Assembly (NCBI GenBank): GCA_003165135.1
Contig: PLSN01000436.1
Span: 11,508 to 19,776 of the forward strand
Origin: Bacteroidota bacterium
GTDB lineage: Bacteria; Bacteroidota; Bacteroidia; Chitinophagales; LD1
DNA length: 8,269 nt
Reading direction: 5' to 3'
The notes below the pieces were generated by a model, which did no database searches, was not told the DNA's origin, and worked only from the letters and a program-made list of their open reading frames with translations. Shown here in pieces: positions 4,861-8,269 of this stretch (the first letter of the stretch is position 1; each line of letters opens with the position of its first letter). Both the position numbers and the translations under genes were made by a program.

Positions 4861-6208
4861 GTATTCAGATACAATTATCGCTCTCGCTACTCCTCAGGGA
4901 ATAGGCGCAATAGGAGTCATAAGGCTCTCAGGCAGCAATGCTATAGCCATCACTCAGCAAGTCTGGCGTGGCAAAGACCTTAGTGCGCAAGCATCTCATA
5001 CGATTCATTACGGACATATAATAGATGGAGATAAGGAACTCGATGAAGTAATGGTCTCGCTTTTTCGTGCACCGAAGTCTTTCACTACAGAAGATGTGAT
5101 CGAAATATCCTGCCATGGTTCGCCATTTATTTTAGAGCAGATTTTGCAACTGCTGATAAATAAAGGAGCTAGAATGGCCGAGCCGGGTGAGTTTACGCTC
5201 AGGGCTTTTCTCAATGGACGTATAGACCTCTCCCAGGCGGAAGCAGTGGCTGATCTCATAGCCTCAAACTCAGCCGCATCGCACGATATAGCGATCAAAC
5301 AGATTCGCGGCGGCTTCGCCAATCAGATCAAAGACCTGCGTGCACAGTTGGTCAATTTTGCTTCGCTGATAGAATTGGAATTGGACTTTAGCGAAGAGGA
5401 TGTGGAGTTCGTCCACCGCGATGAGCTCGTCAAGATAATTGAGAAGATCAAAGCTGTTTTGCGGCCGTTAATAGAGTCATTCAAACTGGGAAATGTCATC
5501 AAGAATGGTGTGAATGTGGTGATAGCCGGCAGACCGAACGCAGGTAAATCAACATTGCTTAATACTCTTCTTAATGAAGAGCGCGCCATCGTCAGCCACA
5601 TAGCCGGTACGACACGGGATACTATCGAGGAAGTCCTCAATATAGATGGGGTATTGTTTAGGTTTATTGATACAGCTGGTCTCCGTGCTACAGACGATAG
5701 TATCGAGGCGATGGGCGTGCAGCGGTCAATGGAAAAAATAGACCAAGCTGATCTGGTCGTGTATCTGTATGATGTCAATACAACATCGGGGAGTGAATTG
5801 AAAAGGGAAATTGAGAAACTGAATGTAGATCGCGAGAAGTTACTCGTAGTGGGGAACAAAGCAGATCTGGCTAAGGCGACTAAAAAAGAGATAGGAACCG
5901 ATCTGTTTATTTCTGCAAAAGATAAAGTCGGCATGATAGAATTGAAACAAGCCTTCATAGACAAAGTACTCGACAAGACCCTCGCATCACAAAACACAAT
6001 CGTGGCAAATATCCGCCACTATGAAGCATTGAAGAATGCTTACCGTTCACTCGACGAAGTGCTCGTAGGCATAGAAAACCATATTACCACAGACCTTATC
6101 GCATTTGAGCTGCGACAGGCATTGGAGTATTTGGGGGAAATTTCCGGCGAGGTCACTAATGATGAGATACTAGGGAACATATTTTCCAAGTTCTGTATCG
6201 GAAAGTAG
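4859..6208 (+). CDS. mnmE: tRNA modification GTPase MnmE (TrmE)
   Basis: With MnmG it installs the carboxymethylaminomethyl (or aminomethyl) group at C5 of wobble uridine 34 in certain tRNAs; cytoplasmic dimeric GTPase. 449 residues, close to the E. coli length of about 454. The N-terminal formate/folate-binding domain begins DTIIALATPQGIGAIGVIRLSG and is followed by helical-domain blocks such as EPGEFTLRAFLNGRIDLSQAEAV. The inserted G domain shows G1 GRPNAGKS (224-231), G2 AGTTRDTIEE, G3 DTAGL (271-275) and G4 NKAD (333-336). The protein ends with the catalytic-cysteine motif CIGK. The start is GTG; no upstream alternative exists before an in-frame stop. The start lies directly against the inverted repeat of the four-helix-bundle unit. 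The final 18 bases (6191-6208) are the likely attachment site for the integrase module downstream. Confidence 0.97.
   Translation: MYSDTIIALATPQGIGAIGVIRLSGSNAIAITQQVWRGKDLSAQASHTIHYGHIIDGDKELDEVMVSLFRAPKSFTTEDVIEISCHGSPFILEQILQLLINKGARMAEPGEFTLRAFLNGRIDLSQAEAVADLIASNSAASHDIAIKQIRGGFANQIKDLRAQLVNFASLIELELDFSEEDVEFVHRDELVKIIEKIKAVLRPLIESFKLGNVIKNGVNVVIAGRPNAGKSTLLNTLLNEERAIVSHIAGTTRDTIEEVLNIDGVLFRFIDTAGLRATDDSIEAMGVQRSMEKIDQADLVVYLYDVNTTSGSELKREIEKLNVDREKLLVVGNKADLAKATKKEIGTDLFISAKDKVGMIELKQAFIDKVLDKTLASQNTIVANIRHYEALKNAYRSLDEVLVGIENHITTDLIAFELRQALEYLGEISGEVTNDEILGNIFSKFCIGK
6191..6208 (+). other. Candidate attachment core at the 3' end of mnmE
   Basis: TTCTGTATCGGAAAGTAG encodes FCIGK-stop. 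Established knowledge: Salmonella genomic island 1 and relatives integrate by a tyrosine recombinase into the last 18 bp of trmE/mnmE, which encodes the same residues. Here a tyrosine integrase operon starts directly downstream, so this is the natural attL candidate. No second copy is in the window, so the core length cannot be fixed. Confidence 0.45.
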
Positions 6209-6248
6209 AAAATTTATCATTTCCTTACTATTGCTAGGTTTCAAGCCA

Positions 6249-6303
6249 CTTTTTTTGACACTTTTTGTTGCCATTTACTCTTTTTTTGACTAATTTTGTT
6301 GCC
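6249..6303 (+). repeat. 24-bp direct repeats (T-run, GAC, TTTTGTTGCC), 31-bp period
   Basis: Bases 6249-6272 and 6280-6303 are 21/24 identical. Both begin CTTTTTTTGAC and end TTTTGTTGCC, differing only at three middle bases. They lie 41 bp after the mnmE stop. Being paired, spaced by about three helical turns and next to an integrase operon, they are good candidates for integrase arm-type or accessory-protein binding sites. Confidence 0.65.
6268..6298 (+). promoter_or_regulatory. Candidate Bacteroidota-type promoter for the excisionase-integrase operon
   Basis: TAATTTTG at 6291-6298 fits the -7 consensus TAnnTTTG exactly. Upstream, TTG at 6268-6270 lies 20 bases away and TTTG at 6264-6267 lies 23 bases away, near the usual spacing of about 19. 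Transcription would begin at about 6304-6308, giving a leader of roughly 105-120 bases containing the TTGTTGCC palindrome and the decamer array. The promoter overlaps the direct repeats, which suggests control by whatever binds them. This is consensus matching only. Confidence 0.45.
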
Positions 6304-6306
6304 CGC

Positions 6307-6345
6307 TTGTTGCCCAAAGGGTCATTTTTGTTGCCCTGGCAACAA
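6307..6345 (+). repeat. Further TTGTTGCC copies, the last forming a palindrome
   Basis: TTGTTGCCC occurs at 6307-6315 and again at 6328-6336. The second is followed by its inverted partner, giving TTGTTGCCCTGGCAACAA at 6328-6345 (8-bp perfect arms, 2-bp centre). With the two 24-bp repeats, the gap holds four direct copies and one inverted copy of TTGTTGCC. The palindrome could be a dimer-binding operator or an RNA hairpin in the leader. No U-run follows, so it is not a standard terminator. Confidence 0.65.
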
Positions 6346-6370
6346 GAAAAACGGGAAAGGCGAAATACTG

Positions 6371-6420
6371 CTACATACAGCTACATTGAGCTACATACAA
6401 CTACATACAGCAACATGAGT
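6371..6420 (+). repeat. Decamer tandem array (CTACATACAG), 10-bp period
   Basis: Four consecutive 10-base units lie at 6371-6410: CTACATACAG, CTACATTGAG, CTACATACAA, CTACATACAG. A fifth, degenerate unit (CAACATGAGT) at 6411-6420 contains the first possible start codon of the next gene. The period is close to one turn of B-DNA, so all units face the same side of the helix, as in iterons or arrays of protein sites. The array lies directly against the excisionase-like gene. Confidence 0.8.
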
Positions 6421-6426
6421 AGTAAC

Positions 6427-6771
6427 ATGAGAATAGAGAAGATATGCGCATACTGCGGGGGGAACTTCATTGCTCAGAAAACGATTACTCAAACTTGCTC
6501 TGACGACTGCGCCAAAAGATACTACAAAAGGAGAAAGCGAGATGAGAAGATACAGACCGCCATCCAGCAGGCAGCTATTCAAAAACCATACAATCCCGTC
6601 ATCAAAGAAAAGGAATACATCAGCATAGATGAAGCCTGTTCACTATTGGGTGCCAGCAGATGGACTATTTACAGGCTGATAGATAAGGGCAGTCTGTCCG
6701 TAGCCAAGATCGGAAGGCGCACCATCATCATGAAAGCTACTATTGATCAACTATTCAATATACCATTATGA
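6427..6771 (+). CDS. Excisionase-like protein: Zn-ribbon plus helix-turn-helix
   Basis: Probable directionality factor and/or regulator for the adjoining integrase. It has 114 residues from the ATG at 6427; the ATG at 6415 would give 118 residues, and both starts lie in the same AACATGAG context 12 bases apart. The frame is open further back to a TTG at 6265, but that stretch is encoded by the repeats. Residues 7-28 form a CxxC...CxxxC zinc ribbon (Cys7, Cys10, Cys24, Cys28), followed by a basic RYYKRRKR segment. Residues 63-110 are an excisionase-family winged HTH: YISIDEACSLLGASRWTIYR, then IDKGSLSVAKIGRRTII. This two-domain form next to a tyrosine integrase is a recurring pair in Bacteroidota as I recall it. 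Its stop overlaps the integrase start by 4 bases (ATGA), implying coupled translation. It lacks a clear Shine-Dalgarno. Confidence 0.82.
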   Translation: MRIEKICAYCGGNFIAQKTITQTCSDDCAKRYYKRRKRDEKIQTAIQQAAIQKPYNPVIKEKEYISIDEACSLLGASRWTIYRLIDKGSLSVAKIGRRTIIMKATIDQLFNIPL

Positions 6772-7898
6772 CAGTAAAACTAAGGCAAAGAAAAAAGGGC
6801 AAAATGATAAGCCTATATCTGGATTTCTACGTTCATGGAAAGCGGAGCTATGAGTATCTGAAAATGTACTTGCATCCAAAACCAGAGAAGGGCAGGCTGA
6901 CACCCCAGCAGAAAAATGAAAATGAAGAGACATTGAAGCTTGCCGAGGCAATCAAAGCAAAGAGATTGGTATCTATCCAGAATAGCGAGTACGGATTTAA
7001 AGATAAAGCCAAGCTGAAAGCGAACTTCGTTGACTACATGCAGATGCTCACTGATAAACGCCGCGATAGCACAGGTAATTATGGGAATTGGGATAGCGCC
7101 GTCAAGCTCCTTAGAAAATATACTCCTCATGGCATCACATTTGGCGAGATCAATAAGGAATGGCTAGAAGGTTTCAAACTATTTTTACAGAGCAAGGCAG
7201 CCACCAAGAAGGAAAAAGGGCTGGCCCCGAACTCAATGCTGTCATACTTCAATAAAGTGAATGCAGCACTTAAGCAAGCGGTTAAAGATGGCATCATACA
7301 GACTAATCCTGGTGCACAGGTTGATAATTTCAAGGAAGAGGAAACACAGAGGGAATTTTTATCTTTAGAGGAACTTAATGCTATGCATAATACTCCCTGC
7401 GGCAATGAGCTATTCAAGAGAGCATTTATTTTTAGTGCGCTGACTGGTCTTAGGTGGTCGGATATAAAAAAACTCTTATGGTCAGAAATACAGCACTCTA
7501 AGGATATGGGATATTTTATTCGATTCAGACAGAAGAAAACCAAGGGAGCTGAGACACTTCCGATCACCGACGAAGCTTATCAACTTTTGGGTGCACCCGG
7601 TTCAAAAGAAGAACAGATATTTAGGGATTTGAGTTATAGTGCATGGAATAATACTAAGCTGAGAGATTGGGCGAGGGATGCAGGTATCAACAGACACATA
7701 AACTTCCACGCAGCACGACATACACATGCAGTGTTGCTACTTAGCTCCGGTACCGACATACACACAGTATCAAAGATGCTGGGTCACAGAGAAATAAAAA
7801 CGACACAGCGGTATATGCATATAATTGACAGAAAAAAAATAGAGGCTGCTCACTCCATTCGCCTAAATTTAAACACAGCCAAAGATGGAGACAAATGA
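6768..7898 (+). CDS. Tyrosine recombinase / site-specific integrase
   Basis: Catalyses site-specific strand exchange to integrate and excise a genetic element. 376 residues, a normal size. The N-terminal arm-binding region is about 1-75 (RQRKKGKMISLYLDFYVHGK start). The core-binding SAM-like domain is about 83-180 (FVDYMQMLTDK ... LAPNSMLSYFNKVNAALKQAVKDGII, then NP). The catalytic domain is about 197-360. The catalytic set is complete: Arg229 in ALTGLRWSDI, Lys256/257 in RQKKTKG, His314 and Arg317 in HAARH, His340 in LGHREI and nucleophile Tyr349 in QRYMHI. No disruption is seen, so it is predicted active. It starts within the stop of the excisionase-like gene and overlaps the next gene by 14 bases. 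Position after mnmE and the flanking repeats argue for an element integrase rather than a XerC/D housekeeping enzyme, which would lack the arm domain. Confidence 0.95.
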   Translation: MTVKLRQRKKGKMISLYLDFYVHGKRSYEYLKMYLHPKPEKGRLTPQQKNENEETLKLAEAIKAKRLVSIQNSEYGFKDKAKLKANFVDYMQMLTDKRRDSTGNYGNWDSAVKLLRKYTPHGITFGEINKEWLEGFKLFLQSKAATKKEKGLAPNSMLSYFNKVNAALKQAVKDGIIQTNPGAQVDNFKEEETQREFLSLEELNAMHNTPCGNELFKRAFIFSALTGLRWSDIKKLLWSEIQHSKDMGYFIRFRQKKTKGAETLPITDEAYQLLGAPGSKEEQIFRDLSYSAWNNTKLRDWARDAGINRHINFHAARHTHAVLLLSSGTDIHTVSKMLGHREIKTTQRYMHIIDRKKIEAAHSIRLNLNTAKDGDK

Positions 7899-8269
7899 TA
7901 TCGATACAGAGCTAAGGAAATTATTTGGCCCATTAATGGGGATACTAAACAGATTAGCCAAATGCCAATCCCAAAAAATACCAAAGGAAATAATAGATCA
8001 AAGCAGAGTTCCGGCAATACGATTAAATATATTCAGCTATCCCATTCCGAAAGCTGAGGCATATTTAGATGAGGCATTAGAAAAAGTAAAGCTGCTAAGG
8101 GATTTAGGCGATCGATTGTATGAAAAGTTAATTGATGAATATATAGAAGGCGGGGCAGTTGATGAAGAAACAGGCTATCCTGAGGATTATGACAATATCA
8201 CTGAATCTAAAGCAAACGCAGTTAGGTTTTTAAATTTTATTGAGACCGAACTAACACTACTCAAAGATG
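7885..8269 (+). CDS. Unrecognised protein, N-terminal part (runs off the window)
   Basis: An open frame from the ATG at 7885 to the window edge, at least 128 residues, starting METNDIDTELRKLFGPLM. It overlaps the integrase end by 14 bases in another frame. The other nearby ATG (7895) stops after six codons, so this start is the sensible one. The translation is charged and mostly helical in appearance. There is a hydrophobic-basic N-terminal segment (about 1-30) and a segment rich in Ala, Glu, Leu and Lys (about 59-84, KAEAYLDEALEKVKLLRDLG) compatible with a coiled coil. An acidic stretch with Gly and Pro follows (about 91-107, EGGAVDEETGYPEDYD), and then another helix. No signal peptide, membrane segment or catalytic motif is evident. 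I do not recognise the family. Many ATA codons suggest a composition different from hutH or mnmE. As third gene of the integrase operon it is probably element cargo or part of its control. Confidence 0.7.
   Translation, partial: METNDIDTELRKLFGPLMGILNRLAKCQSQKIPKEIIDQSRVPAIRLNIFSYPIPKAEAYLDEALEKVKLLRDLGDRLYEKLIDEYIEGGAVDEETGYPEDYDNITESKANAVRFLNFIETELTLLKD

Noticed and set aside
5323..5997. Open frame on the - strand inside mnmE (about 224 codons)
   Set aside because: Antisense shadow of the G domain; Ser/Thr/Leu-rich translation typical of such shadows.
6371..6420. Decamer array as a CRISPR array
   Set aside because: The 10-base units are directly adjacent with no spacers; period and unit length are wrong for CRISPR.
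6768..7898. Integrase as a housekeeping XerC/XerD
   Set aside because: It has an extra N-terminal arm-binding region, an excisionase-like partner and flanking repeats, which fit an element integrase.

Overview
The window looks like a chromosomal segment of a member of the Bacteroidota. Reasons: the HutH, HisS and MnmE sequence style, the near-absence of Shine-Dalgarno sequences, a TAnnTTTG-type promoter, a stand-alone four-helix-bundle (23S IVS-type) gene, and a Zn-ribbon/HTH gene coupled to a tyrosine integrase. I cannot name the genus. Intergenic gaps are short, but nearly all are filled with unusual repeats.

Left part (1-4413), housekeeping genes. The 3' half of murI (glutamate racemase) runs rightwards and meets hutH tail to tail; the two stop codons overlap. 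Three leftward genes follow one another: a low-molecular-weight tyrosine phosphatase, then hisS, then hutH (histidine ammonia-lyase). They probably form one transcription unit. Both gaps inside it carry a REP-like palindrome (8-9 bp stem, 3-nt loop). Divergent from the phosphatase is a small YCII-family gene.

Middle (4411-4857), a small element-like unit. A four-helix-bundle gene is enclosed by 27-bp imperfect inverted repeats (24/27 identical), 430 bp in total. The repeats are built of 7-nt units (TAGGTAA-like). They begin at the stop codon of the upstream gene and end one base before the GTG start of mnmE. Heptad-phased tracts with other unit sequences (GTCTATT, GACGAGG) occupy two other gaps, and one of them also forms inverted arms, but with no gene between.

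Right part (4859-8269), mnmE and a probable integrated element. mnmE (tRNA modification GTPase) is intact and ends in the conserved CIGK. Directly after its stop comes a 206-bp non-coding region. It holds four direct copies of TTGTTGCC plus one inverted copy, a candidate promoter embedded in those copies, and a 10-bp-period array of CTACATACAG. Next is a tightly packed operon: a Zn-ribbon/HTH excisionase-like gene, a tyrosine recombinase (4-bp overlap), and the start of an unrecognised gene (14-bp overlap) that runs off the window. This is the expected layout for the integrase end of an element inserted at the 3' end of mnmE. The other end is outside the window.
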